Shown here in pieces: positions 9,335-18,277 of a DNA stretch of 64,000 nt (position 1 is the first letter of the stretch; every line of letters starts with the position of its first letter). Under the pieces are notes generated by a model. The model saw only the letters and a list, made by a program, of their open reading frames with translations. It made no database searches and was not told the origin of the DNA. The stretch covers positions 1 through 64,000 of the forward strand of contig NZ_CANLZU010000022.1 of NCBI RefSeq assembly GCF_947495715.1, in the 5' to 3' direction. The position numbers and the translations under genes are program-made. Source of the DNA: an uncultured Oceanisphaera sp. GTDB lineage: Bacteria; Pseudomonadota; Gammaproteobacteria; Enterobacterales; Aeromonadaceae.

Positions 9335-10435
9335 CTAGCGTTTCTTGTGGCCGGTGTGCAGCTTGCGCTCCAGGTACTGGCTGTATTTGGACATGCCATA
9401 ACAGAATACCCAGAACACCAGTGCCGCAAACACATAACCTTCGGTGGCATAACCCAGCCAGTTAGGATCGGCCAGACCGGCCTGTACGATAGCCAGCAGG
9501 TCGAACAGACCGATGATCAGCACCAGACTGGTGTCCTTGAACAGGGCGATAAAGGTGTTGACGATACCCGGTATCATCATCTTGAGCGCCTGGGGCAGCA
9601 CGATCAGCAGCATGGTCTTGCCGTAGTTCAGACCCAGTGCCGAGGCTGCCTCGCTCTGTCCCTTGGGAATGGCCTGCAGACCGCCACGAACCACTTCCGC
9701 CATGTAGGCGGACTGAAAGAAGATGATACCGATCATGGCTCTGACCAGCTTGTCGAGGGTGAGTTCTTCGGGCACGAACAGCGGCAGCATCACCGACGAC
9801 ATGAACAACACGGTGATCAGTGGTACCCCGCGCCAGAATTCGATAAACACCACCGACAGGCTGCGTACAATCGGCATCTGCGACCGTCGGCCCAGGGCCA
9901 GCAGGGTACCGATGGGCAGGGCGGCGATAATACCGACGATGGCGATGATCAAGGTCAGGGTCAGCCCGCCCCACTGATGGGTGGGCACCACCGTCAGCCC
10001 GAACCAGCCACCATAGAGCAGCAGGTAGGCGATAAAGGGAAACACCAGCACCATAAACGGCGCCAGCCACATCTTGGCGGGCATGCGGGGCAGGGCCAGC
10101 CACAACAGCTGCAGCACAAACAGCACAAAGGTCAGGTTGATACGCCAGATTTCATCCGAGGGATAAAATCCGTAAGTGAACTGCTGCAGCCGGTTGCCGA
10201 TAAACACCCAGCAGGCACCGCCACTGACACAGGCATCCCGGCTGCCGCCAACCCAGTCTGCCCGAATAAAGGCCCAGTCGATAATGGGCACCAGCAGCAG
10301 ATACAGCGCATAAAGCCCGGCCAGCGTGAACAAGCTGTTGATGGGGCCGGAAAACAGCCGGGTGCGCAGCCAGCCGATAAGCCCGGTACTGGCCAGGGGG
10401 GCTGCGCGTTGCGGCGTGAGGGTATCTTTGAACAT
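9335..10435 (-). CDS. aapM: General L-amino-acid ABC transporter, permease AapM
   Basis: The 366-residue inner-membrane protein has several hydrophobic helices, a long insert typical of the Aap/Bzt permeases (the segment with two cysteines around [11 protein letters not shown], then WRINLTF), and the cytoplasmic EAA loop ([24 protein letters not shown]) that contacts the ATPase. It forms a heterodimeric channel with AapQ. One base separates it from the aapQ stop, so the pair is likely translationally coupled. Confidence 0.92.
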   Translation of the reverse strand: MFKDTLTPQRAAPLASTGLIGWLRTRLFSGPINSLFTLAGLYALYLLLVPIIDWAFIRADWVGGSRDACVSGGACWVFIGNRLQQFTYGFYPSDEIWRINLTFVLFVLQLLWLALPRMPAKMWLAPFMVLVFPFIAYLLLYGGWFGLTVVPTHQWGGLTLTLIIAIVGIIAALPIGTLLALGRRSQMPIVRSLSVVFIEFWRGVPLITVLFMSSVMLPLFVPEELTLDKLVRAMIGIIFFQSAYMAEVVRGGLQAIPKGQSEAASALGLNYGKTMLLIVLPQALKMMIPGIVNTFIALFKDTSLVLIIGLFDLLAIVQAGLADPNWLGYATEGYVFAALVFWVFCYGMSKYSQYLERKLHTGHKKR

Positions 10436-10436
10436 A

Positions 10437-11612
10437 TTATCTCTCCACCAGCGCCATGCGGCTGTTGAACCAGTTCATGAAGAAGGACACCGTCAGACTG
10501 ATGGTCAGGTACACCAGCATGGTGATGGCGATCACCTCTATGGCCTGGCCGGTCTGGTTGAGGGTGGTGCCGGCGAACACCGAGACCAGATCCGGATAAC
10601 CGATGGCGGTGGCCAGCGAGGAGTTCTTGGTCAGGTTGAGATACTGGCTGGTCAGCGGCGGAATAATCACCCGCATCGCCTGCGGAATAACCACCAGACG
10701 CAGCGTCAGGCTGTCCTTGATGCCCAGGGCGTGGGCCGCTTCGGTCTGGCCGTGCGATACCGCCTGAATGCCCGAGCGAACAATTTCGGCGATAAAGGCG
10801 GCGGTATAAATGGTCAGCGACAGCCACAGCGCCAGAAATTCGGGGATGATGGTCATGCCACCGCGGAAGTTGAAGCCGCGCAGTTCAGGATAGCCCCAGT
10901 CCAGCGGAGCACCAAGCAGCGCGAAGGTCAGCAGGGGCAGGCCGATAATCAGCCCCAATGACATCCAGCCGGCGGGAAAGCGACGACCGGTGGCTTCCTG
11001 ACGGCGCCGATTAAAGCGAACCAGCCAGACGGTAGCCACAATGGCCAGCAGCAGCGCCGCCCAGATCCAGTGAAAGCCGGAGCCGGGCAGCGGCTCGGGC
11101 AGATAGAGGCCGCGCACGTTGAGAAAGACGCTGTCACTGATATTCAGGCTGTCGCGCGGACTGGGCAGGGTGCGCAGCACGGCGAAGTACCAGAAAAACA
11201 TCTGCAGCAGCAGCGGTATGTTGCGAAACAGCTCGACGTAGGCGGAAGCCAGGCGGGAGATCAGCCAGTTGCGGGATAACCGGGCCACGCCGATGATAAA
11301 ACCCAGTATGGTGGCGCCGATGATGCCGAGAAAAGACACCAGTAGCGTGTTGAGCAGACCCACCACGAAGGTACGGCCGTAGCTGTCGACTTCACTGTAG
11401 GGAATAAGCGACTGGGCGATGGCAAAGCCGGCCGGATCATCGAGAAAGCCGAAGCCGGTAGTAATGCCGCGAGTACTGAGGTTGGAAAGGGTGTTGTTGA
11501 CAATAAACCAGATGAAGCCGGCCACAATGGCGAGCAATATCACCTGAAACAGCAGGGCGCGTTTGGCCGGATCCCGCCAGAATTTAACATCATGATTCGC
11601 CGATGAGGACAT
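10437..11612 (-). CDS. aapQ: General L-amino-acid ABC transporter, permease AapQ
   Basis: The 391-residue permease has the long central hydrophilic stretch (about 170-240) and EAA loop (EAAHALGIKDSLTLRLVVIPQAMR) of AapQ proteins. It pairs with AapM. The start at 11612 (MSSSANHD) has GAGG upstream. A terminator-like hairpin separates it from aapJ, the common way to make the binding protein more abundant than the membrane subunits. Confidence 0.9.
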   Translation of the reverse strand: MSSSANHDVKFWRDPAKRALLFQVILLAIVAGFIWFIVNNTLSNLSTRGITTGFGFLDDPAGFAIAQSLIPYSEVDSYGRTFVVGLLNTLLVSFLGIIGATILGFIIGVARLSRNWLISRLASAYVELFRNIPLLLQMFFWYFAVLRTLPSPRDSLNISDSVFLNVRGLYLPEPLPGSGFHWIWAALLLAIVATVWLVRFNRRRQEATGRRFPAGWMSLGLIIGLPLLTFALLGAPLDWGYPELRGFNFRGGMTIIPEFLALWLSLTIYTAAFIAEIVRSGIQAVSHGQTEAAHALGIKDSLTLRLVVIPQAMRVIIPPLTSQYLNLTKNSSLATAIGYPDLVSVFAGTTLNQTGQAIEVIAITMLVYLTISLTVSFFMNWFNSRMALVER

Positions 11613-11696
11613 AAGCCCAATCCTCGAAGTGGTGAGCAAGGTGGGCGACGCCTCGGCGCCGCCCCATTTTCTAACAAGGTACTCAGGGTGCCTGAT

Positions 11697-11734
11697 AAAA
11701 AAACATCGCCGGCAAGGTGTGCCTGCCGGCGATG
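11697..11734 (-). terminator. Terminator or attenuator between aapJ and aapQ
   Basis: CATCGCCGGCA (11704-11714) pairs with TGCCGGCGATG (11724-11734), and seven A on the plus strand (11697-11703) give a U run on the minus transcript. It lies nine bases after the aapJ stop and probably ends most transcripts there, with readthrough to aapQMP. Confidence 0.85.
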
Positions 11735-11742
11735 AAGCCTGG

Positions 11743-12762
11743 TTAGCGGATCGGCGGTGCGTATTGCAGGCCGCCTTCGGTCCATAGTGCGTTCAGGCCG
11801 CGATCGATTTTCAGCGGAGAATCCTGGCCGACGTTGGTCTCGAACACCTCACCATAGTTGCCGACCTGCTTGATGATGCGATACGCCCAGTCTTTCGGCA
11901 GACCCATGCCCTTGCCGAAGTCGCTGTCTTCCCCCAGCAGACGACGCACATCCTGGTTGTTACCGCCTTTCATGCTGTCTACGTTGGCCTTGGTGATACC
12001 CAGCTCTTCGGCGTTGACCATGGCAAAATGGGTCCACTTGACCACGTTGAACCATTGATCATCGCCCTGGCGTACCGAGGGCCCCAGTGGCTCCTTGGAA
12101 ATCACTTCCGGCAGCGCCACCGCCTCGTCCGGCTTGGACAACTTGGTGCGCAGGGCATAAAGCTGGGACAAATCCGAGGTCAGCACATCACAACGGCCGG
12201 CTTCCAGCCCCTGTACCGTCTGATCCGAGGTATCGAACACCACGGCGGTATAGCTGATATCGTGCTTGCGGAAGTAATCGGCCACGTTCAGCTCGGTGGT
12301 AGTACCCGACTGGATACAGATGGCGGCGCCATCCAGTTCCCTGGCGCTGGTGACCCCCAGGCCCTTGTTGATCAGAAAGCCCTGGCCGTCGTAATAGTTG
12401 ACCCCGGTGAAGTTGACCCCCAGCTCCGTATCCCGGCTCGAGGTCCAGGTAGTGTTACGGGACAGCACGTCGATTTCGCCCGACTGCAGGGCCGTCAGGC
12501 GTTCCTTGGCGTTGAGCGGAATATATTGCACCTTGCCGGCATCGTTGAAAATGGCGGCGGCAATGCCGCGACACAAATCCACATCCAGACCCTTCCATAC
12601 CCCCTTGTCATCCGGGATGGAAAAACCGGCCAGACCGCTGTTGACCCCGCATTTGAGCATCCCCCGTTCCTTGACGGAATCCAGGGTGGCCGCCTGGGCC
12701 TGAGACAGTCCTGCGGTCAGGGTCGCCGCCACCAGAAAAGCCGTTCTTCCTTTGCCTGTCAT
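11743..12762 (-). CDS. aapJ: General L-amino-acid-binding periplasmic protein AapJ
   Basis: The 339-residue protein has a signal peptide (MTGKGRTAFLVAATLTAGLSQAQA) and the type-II periplasmic amino-acid-binding fold. The start of the mature protein (TLDSVKERGMLKCGVNSGLAGFSIPD) and the WKGLDVDLCRGIAAAIF segment are typical of AapJ/BztA. It captures a broad range of L-amino acids and hands them to AapQM. It is the first gene of the operon. The 230 bases upstream are AT-rich and hold its promoter, which I could not place exactly. Confidence 0.92.
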   Translation of the reverse strand: MTGKGRTAFLVAATLTAGLSQAQAATLDSVKERGMLKCGVNSGLAGFSIPDDKGVWKGLDVDLCRGIAAAIFNDAGKVQYIPLNAKERLTALQSGEIDVLSRNTTWTSSRDTELGVNFTGVNYYDGQGFLINKGLGVTSARELDGAAICIQSGTTTELNVADYFRKHDISYTAVVFDTSDQTVQGLEAGRCDVLTSDLSQLYALRTKLSKPDEAVALPEVISKEPLGPSVRQGDDQWFNVVKWTHFAMVNAEELGITKANVDSMKGGNNQDVRRLLGEDSDFGKGMGLPKDWAYRIIKQVGNYGEVFETNVGQDSPLKIDRGLNALWTEGGLQYAPPIR

Positions 12763-12921
12763 ATGTCACTTCCTCTTGTGTCTTTTCGAGTTGATAGCTT
12801 TGATTACCAAAAGGCATAAAAACGCATGCTCCCTTAGAGTATTAGCACAAAGAAAAAAATGTTTTGTTAATGAGCAGTAAAAGTTTCCGAAATGTGTGGA
12901 GGGTACGACGAGGTAAGCAAA

Positions 12922-12954
12922 AAGCGGCTGTTTTTGTATAAAAAACAACCGCTT
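12922..12954 (-). terminator. Terminator of the EAL-GGDDF gene
   Basis: AAGCGG...TTTTT (12922-12935) pairs with AAAAA...CCGCTT (12940-12954). On the minus strand the stem is followed by TTTTGC. It lies about 45 bases after the stop at 12999. Confidence 0.8.
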
Positions 12955-12998
12955 GATTTATTGTGCCAGCGCGAGGGAATCACGGAATGGCAGTGATG

Positions 12999-14768
12999 TC
13001 AGCCTGGTGCGCGTCGTGTACTCAGCAGGCAGTGGCTGTGAGGATGCTGCTTGGCCTGATGCTTGGCATCGCTGGCCAGTGCCGCGACGTCGTGATGGGA
13101 ATGGCAGTATTGAGCATCCGGCGCCACCACCCCGATGGCCAGTCCCAGCAGGGGATAAAATTGCGGTTCGCCATTACGGGCGGTGGCGAATATGCCCTGG
13201 CGCAGCTTGTCTTCGGCCCGGTAGAACCTCGGTATCTCTCGATCGAAGCGTTGCAGTACTTGTTCGCACAAGGCTTGCCAGTCGCAGCGCTGATCGAACA
13301 CCGCCACGAAGTCATCGCCGCCGACATGACCAAGAAACTGGCCGGCACCGACGATGATTTCCTGAAACAGCCGGGCAACCCACCGAATGACCCGATCGCC
13401 CTCGGCATAGCCGTAGACATCGTTATAGGGCTTGAAATGATTGAGATCGAAATAGGCCACATGAAAGTCACGCTGTTGCTGCAGGGCGTGGTCAATTTCC
13501 CGATAAATTGGCACATTGCCCGGCAACAGCGTCAGCGGGTTGGCATAGCTGGCATGCAGCAGGCGCTGCTCGGTGATGTTGCGCAGCAGGTCGCGTACCG
13601 AGGCCAGGCCGTAGTACTGGCCATGACGAGTCACAATAAAATGCGGCAGCGCCGACATGTCATCATCGTCGGTAATCAGGCCGCTGACGGTTTCCAGCGA
13701 GGTTTGCCAGTCCACCATGACCGGGTTGTCCATGGCATGACGAGCACTTTTATTGGCGTAGAGTGCCCGACCGTAGGAGCCGGAAAACAGCTCCATGATT
13801 TTTTCCCGGCGCAGCATGCCCACCGGCATGCCGTGTTCCAGTACCGGCAGCGATTGCAGCCGGCTGTTGGCGAGCAGTATCTCGAAGACCCGCTGAATGG
13901 TGACGTCGATATGTACGCTGTGTCCGGGACGGGCCAGCATGGCCACGGTTTCCTTGTGGCGGCTGAGGGGGCCGGGGGGAACGTCGGTATTCGGTGAGCG
14001 TGGCAGACACTGGGGAGCGGCACTGGGCCGCCCCAGATAATAGCCCTGACATTGATACAGTCCCATGCGCTGCAGCTGCTGCAGCTCTTCCCGGGTTTCG
14101 ATACCCTCGGCAATAATGCTCGACTGCATGCCGCGCGCCAGGGTGGTGATGCTCTGCACGAACTCGCGCTTGATCGGATCCTGATCGATATCCTGAATGA
14201 AGTAGCGGTCTATCTTCACATAGTCGGGTTGGACTTCGGACCAGAGCTTGAGTCCGGAATAGCCGGCTCCGAGATCGTCGATGGCGATGCGAAAGCCGAA
14301 TTCCCGATAGCGCTCGACGGCCACCTTGAGGCCATCCGGATCCTGAATGGGATACTGCTCGGACAACTCGATCACGATGCGACTGGCCGGAATGCCCAGC
14401 TCTTGTGCCATCTGCCCGGTCCAGCCCCGCGGGTGCTGCTTGTCGAGCAGCACATTGGGGTTGACGTTGATAAACAGCAGGCCTTCCAGCTGCAACCGGC
14501 AATAGGCCAGCATGGCGGCTTCCCGGCAGGCCAGATCCAGTTCGGACAGCATATCGGTGACCCGGGCCTCCTCAAACAGGGCGCCGGGATATTCAAGCGG
14601 GTGCCCTGCCGGGCCACGGATCAGGGCTTCATGACCCAATATCCGGCCTTGTCGGGTATCGACAATAGGCTGGAATACCGCATGCAGTCGCCGCTGAACT
14701 ATCAGGGAGGCGAGGGAGTCGTTCACACAGGTCATCACCGTCATCGGGGCACCATTGGCTTTAATCAT
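12999..14768 (-). CDS. c-di-GMP phosphodiesterase with EAL, CBS-like and GGDDF domains
   Basis: The 589-residue cytoplasmic protein has the EAL domain first (about 25-250) with the catalytic set intact: EALIRG (Glu47), NVNPNV, IELSE, IDDLGAGYS, KIDRYF and EGIET. A CBS-like pair follows (about 270-400), then a GGDEF-fold domain whose signature is GGDDF (483-487) rather than GGDEF, with no RxxD inhibitory site upstream. This order fits a phosphodiesterase controlled by ligand binding to the CBS or cyclase-like part. Cyclase activity is doubtful. The gene is monocistronic. Confidence 0.9.
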   Translation of the reverse strand: MIKANGAPMTVMTCVNDSLASLIVQRRLHAVFQPIVDTRQGRILGHEALIRGPAGHPLEYPGALFEEARVTDMLSELDLACREAAMLAYCRLQLEGLLFINVNPNVLLDKQHPRGWTGQMAQELGIPASRIVIELSEQYPIQDPDGLKVAVERYREFGFRIAIDDLGAGYSGLKLWSEVQPDYVKIDRYFIQDIDQDPIKREFVQSITTLARGMQSSIIAEGIETREELQQLQRMGLYQCQGYYLGRPSAAPQCLPRSPNTDVPPGPLSRHKETVAMLARPGHSVHIDVTIQRVFEILLANSRLQSLPVLEHGMPVGMLRREKIMELFSGSYGRALYANKSARHAMDNPVMVDWQTSLETVSGLITDDDDMSALPHFIVTRHGQYYGLASVRDLLRNITEQRLLHASYANPLTLLPGNVPIYREIDHALQQQRDFHVAYFDLNHFKPYNDVYGYAEGDRVIRWVARLFQEIIVGAGQFLGHVGGDDFVAVFDQRCDWQALCEQVLQRFDREIPRFYRAEDKLRQGIFATARNGEPQFYPLLGLAIGVVAPDAQYCHSHHDVAALASDAKHQAKQHPHSHCLLSTRRAPG

Positions 14769-14828
14769 GGGCGGCAGTGTATGACGACTATATGAAACTG
14801 ATATGACAGGGGAGTCATTGGTACCCGA

Positions 14829-15485
14829 TCATGACAAATGCCAGTTGAGCCGCTCCCAACCCCGTTCGGCGGCAAGGCGAAGCAGGCGTTCGCTGCCGTT
14901 GACCACGGCGGCCCGGTGCACGAATTCCAGCAACGGCAGGTCGTTTGGCGAGTCGCTGTAGCCATACGTCATGTTCGGCGTTTGAGGCTGCATGGCCAGC
15001 CAGGCTTGCAACCGGGTCAGCTTTCCCTGTTGATAGCTGTACACACCGTGCGTACGGCCGTTGTAGACGCCGTCGTGACACTCGAGCTGAATACCGATGG
15101 CATGATCCACCCCGAGTCGCTGGGCGATGGGTTTGACCAGATGCTCGCCGGTGGCCGAAATAATCAGCCGTTGGTGGCCCCGAGCCGTATGCCAGGCCAG
15201 CCGCTCCAGCGCGGCGGGGTAGATCAGCGGCAGTATGTCCTGCTCGACAAATTCGTCGACCAGTGGCGCCAGATCCCGGTGCTGCCAGTTTTTAATGGGG
15301 GCCAGGGTCAGTTCCATGTAGGCCGCCATGTCCATTCGGCCCTGATAGTAATCCTTCATCAGGGCGTGTTCCCGTTCCAGAATATCGGTGGAGGCCAGCT
15401 GGCGCCGTACCAGAAAGGCCAGCCACAGGCTGGCGGAATCGCCGGCAATCAGGGTTTCATCCAAATCAAAAATGGCCAGTTCCAT
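14829..15485 (-). CDS. HAD-IB family phosphatase (SerB-like)
   Basis: The 218-residue protein has HAD motif I DLDETL (Asp7 nucleophile, Asp9 acid/base), motif II in LIISAT, and motif IV YSDSPNDLPLL, as in phosphoserine-phosphatase-like enzymes. It would remove phosphate from a small cytoplasmic metabolite. Its ATG overlaps the stop of the ATPase gene by one base, so it is the last member of the six-gene transporter operon and may process the imported compound. Confidence 0.85.
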   Translation of the reverse strand: MELAIFDLDETLIAGDSASLWLAFLVRRQLASTDILEREHALMKDYYQGRMDMAAYMELTLAPIKNWQHRDLAPLVDEFVEQDILPLIYPAALERLAWHTARGHQRLIISATGEHLVKPIAQRLGVDHAIGIQLECHDGVYNGRTHGVYSYQQGKLTRLQAWLAMQPQTPNMTYGYSDSPNDLPLLEFVHRAAVVNGSERLLRLAAERGWERLNWHLS

Positions 15486-16501
15486 CAGGCAACTTCCTTC
15501 AGTTCGTTACTGTTGAATATCAGCTCCAGTGGACTGCCGGCCGGCAGCAGGGCGTCGGCGCCCCGGTTCAGCCGGTCGACCGTCAGCAGGCAGCCGGCGG
15601 CCTGGATGCGATAGCGGATCACGTTGCCCAGCAGCTGGTGGCTGGTGACCGAGGCGGTGATCGGCGTCGTCATGGCCGGGCCGTAGTCGCGGCCGGGTTC
15701 ACGAATATAAATGGACTCGGGGCGAACCGCCAGCCGGCCTCGAATGTCGAGCCCCAGCAGCTGTCGTGCCTGCTCGGAAGTGAGCAGATTGTAGTTGCCC
15801 ATAAAACCGGCCACAAAGTCATTGGCGGGGCGGGTATAGACCGCTTCGGCGGTGTCGGCCTGCACAATCTTCCCCTTGTTCATCACGAACACCCGATCCG
15901 ACAGGATCAGCGCTTCTTCCTGATCGTGGGTCACGAATACGGTGGTCAGCTTCAACTGCTGCTGAATGGCGCGGATCTGTTCGCGCAGGTGCTTGCGAAT
16001 CGGCGCATCCAGCGCCGACAAGGGCTCGTCCAGCAGCAGAATGCGCGGCCGTACCACCAGCGCCCGGGCCAGGGCCACGCGCTGGCGTTGACCGCCGGAC
16101 AGGCTGGCGGGGTAATAACTTTCGCGACCTTCCAGCCCGACCAGCTCTACCGCTTCGGCTACCCGCCGTTTGATGTCTTTGGCATCGAGGCGTTGCATCT
16201 TGAGGCCGAAGGCGATGTTGCCGGCCACCGTCAGATTGGGAAACAGCGCATAGCTTTGAAACACCATGCCGATGCCCCGCTGTTGCGGCTTGAGCCAGGT
16301 AATGTCTTCACCCGCGACGCGGATCTGCCCCCGGTCCGGGGTGATCAGTCCCGCCAGGCTGCGCAACAGGGTGGACTTGCCGCAACCCGAAGGGCCGAGC
16401 AGGGTAATGAATTCGCCCTGGCTGATATCGAAACTGATGTCGTTGAACACCGGGGTCTGGTTGAAGGACTTGCTCAGATTGGCGACTTCCAGATAATGCA
16501 T
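15485..16501 (-). CDS. ABC transporter ATP-binding protein, PotA/FbpC type
   Basis: The 338-residue ATPase has Walker A LLGPSGCGKST, signature LSGGQRQRVALARAL and Walker B ILLLDEPLSALD, followed by a C-terminal TOBE-type domain (about 240-335). This is the subclass serving spermidine, iron, sulfate and 2-aminoethylphosphonate importers. It overlaps the genes on both sides by one base, so subunits are made together. Confidence 0.9.
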   Translation of the reverse strand: MHYLEVANLSKSFNQTPVFNDISFDISQGEFITLLGPSGCGKSTLLRSLAGLITPDRGQIRVAGEDITWLKPQQRGIGMVFQSYALFPNLTVAGNIAFGLKMQRLDAKDIKRRVAEAVELVGLEGRESYYPASLSGGQRQRVALARALVVRPRILLLDEPLSALDAPIRKHLREQIRAIQQQLKLTTVFVTHDQEEALILSDRVFVMNKGKIVQADTAEAVYTRPANDFVAGFMGNYNLLTSEQARQLLGLDIRGRLAVRPESIYIREPGRDYGPAMTTPITASVTSHQLLGNVIRYRIQAAGCLLTVDRLNRGADALLPAGSPLELIFNSNELKEVA

Positions 16502-17292
16502 CAGGCGCTCCGTTTTTGCAGGCGCAGGGCGAACCAGGTCGCCAGGCCGATAAAGAGGAAATAAGACATCACCATGGCGCTGGTAAAGTGGCCACTGTTG
16601 GTGCGTTGACTGTACAGGTAAACCTGCAGGGTTTCGAAGCGGGTGCCCACCAGCATGTTGGCGAACACGAACTCTCCGAACAAAAAAGAGAAAGACAGAA
16701 ACAGCGCGGCCAGCAGGCCGTTTCTGATATTGGGTAACACCAGCTGCAAAAAGGCACGGGTGGTGCCGGCGCCCAGCAGATGCGCCGCGTCCATCAAATC
16801 CGGCAGCTTGATGGCCTCCAGGTTATTGGCCAGCGCCCGGTACATGAAGGGCAGACTGATGGTGAAATAGCAGAAGATCAGGATCCAGGGGCCGCCAACC
16901 AGAGGCAGGGGACCGCCGGCATAAAGCTGCAGCAGCCCGACCGACGACACCACCGGCGGCACCGCGAACGGCAGCAGTATCACCATGTTCATCACGCCTT
17001 TCAGCCGGGGGAAATAGTAGAACACCACGAACAGGGTCGGCAGTATCAGCAGCAGGCTGAACAGCAGCGCGGCCAGGCACACCAGCAAGGATCGACCGAA
17101 GGCGGCCAGAAAGCGGCTGTCCGACCAGAGGTTCAGATACCAGTCGAGGGTAAAACCGCTGGGCAGAATATGGGCGCCCCACTGGGCAGACAGCGAATAA
17201 ATCAGGGTGATGACGATGGGCATGGCCAGCAGCAGCACCAGCCCGGCCACGGTCAGGCGGGCCGGCAGCGGGGCCCTGCACGAGTTATTCAT
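16501..17292 (-). CDS. ABC transporter permease, PotC-like
   Basis: The 263-residue inner-membrane protein has six predicted helices and the EAA loop (AAHLLGAGTTRAFLQLVLPNIRNG). It is the second membrane subunit; its start lies inside the end of the first permease gene (8-base overlap) and its stop overlaps the ATPase start (TGATG). Confidence 0.88.
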   Translation of the reverse strand: MNNSCRAPLPARLTVAGLVLLLAMPIVITLIYSLSAQWGAHILPSGFTLDWYLNLWSDSRFLAAFGRSLLVCLAALLFSLLLILPTLFVVFYYFPRLKGVMNMVILLPFAVPPVVSSVGLLQLYAGGPLPLVGGPWILIFCYFTISLPFMYRALANNLEAIKLPDLMDAAHLLGAGTTRAFLQLVLPNIRNGLLAALFLSFSFLFGEFVFANMLVGTRFETLQVYLYSQRTNSGHFTSAMVMSYFLFIGLATWFALRLQKRSA

Positions 17293-18277
17293 AACGACTC
17301 CGGCTGATAATCCATTGATTGACGGCGGTGACCAGCACCAGCAACACCATCAGCAGCAACGACAGGGCGGCGGCCAGCTGGGGCTCGAGGAAGATGTCGC
17401 CTGCGACCAGGGCCGAGATCTGAATGGTGACCAGATTGTAGTTGCTGGTCATCAGCGCAAAAGTACTGGCATAGGCACCCAGCGCATTGGCCAGCAGTAT
17501 GATAAAGGTGCCGAGCAGCGCCGGGGTCAGCACCGGCAGTACCACCCGCAGCCAATATTGCCAGGGGTGGGCGCCGAGCAGGGCGGCGGCCTCGCGCCAG
17601 TCTTTCTGAATGCCGTCAAAGGCCGGGTACAGCAGCAGTATGGCCAGCGGAATCTGAAAATAGGTATACAGAATAATGAGCCCGCTGCGGGAGTAGAGGT
17701 TGAAGCCCTCGATCAAACCGGCATCACGCAGCAGCAGGGTCACGGCGCCGTTCATGCCGAGCAGCACGATAAAGGCAAAGGCCAGCGGCACGCCGGAAAA
17801 GTTGCTGGCCATGGTGGTAAAGGCCACCACCGCATCCTGTAGCCTGCCCGGCACCTGACGCAGCGCCGCGGTGCCGACCAGTGCGATCAGCAACCCCAGC
17901 AGGCTGGACCAGACCGCCAGATCGATGCTGTTACCGAAAGACTGGCGATAGAAGGGGGAGTCTATGATCTCCCGAAAGTTGGCCAGACTCCAGTCGCCGC
18001 CGGCCTGAAAGCTGTTGATCAGCACCCAGAGCATCGGTGCCAGCTGAAACAGGCCGAACACCACCGCAAAGGGCAGCAACCACAGCAGCGGCAGACCGCG
18101 CCGCCAGGCGGCGGGTCTGGTTGCCACTGGGGAACAGGGGAGTGACAGGTTCAGCCCGCCGACTCGCTGTGAACCCGTCCATGGGCGCTCGGGCGGCGCC
18201 ATCCCTGGCGCCGACGGTCGGCTTGCCTGACTCCTGTCATTCCCCTGACCCGGTATCATGGTGACTGTATCATTCAT
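17285..18277 (-). CDS. ABC transporter permease, PotB-like, with repeat-derived N-terminal extension
   Basis: The 330-residue permease has helices from about residue 50 onward and an EAA loop (EAAALLGAHPWQYWLRVVLPVL). It starts with ATG at 18277, overlapping the upstream stop as ATGA. The first 50 or so residues are rich in Pro, Ser, Gly and Arg and do not look like a permease. Most of them are encoded by a 113-bp repeat with 15-bp inverted ends (18135-18247) read through in frame. The normal protein probably had a much shorter cytoplasmic N-terminus. Confidence 0.87.
   Translation of the reverse strand: MNDTVTMIPGQGNDRSQASRPSAPGMAPPERPWTGSQRVGGLNLSLPCSPVATRPAAWRRGLPLLWLLPFAVVFGLFQLAPMLWVLINSFQAGGDWSLANFREIIDSPFYRQSFGNSIDLAVWSSLLGLLIALVGTAALRQVPGRLQDAVVAFTTMASNFSGVPLAFAFIVLLGMNGAVTLLLRDAGLIEGFNLYSRSGLIILYTYFQIPLAILLLYPAFDGIQKDWREAAALLGAHPWQYWLRVVLPVLTPALLGTFIILLANALGAYASTFALMTSNYNLVTIQISALVAGDIFLEPQLAAALSLLLMVLLVLVTAVNQWIISRSRYE
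18135..18247. repeat. 113-bp mini-element inserted in frame in a permease gene
   Basis: The ends CAGGGGAGTGACAGG (18135-18149) and CCTGTCATTCCCCTG (18233-18247) are inverted copies at 14 of 15 positions. The interior matches the core of the intergenic repeat at 28.7 kb (GCCGAC, TGTGAA, TCCATG, GGTCGG in order). It contains a perfect 7-bp hairpin, CGGCGCC/GGCGCCG, with loop ATCCCT (18194-18213). It looks like a non-autonomous element domesticated into coding sequence. Confidence 0.75.
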
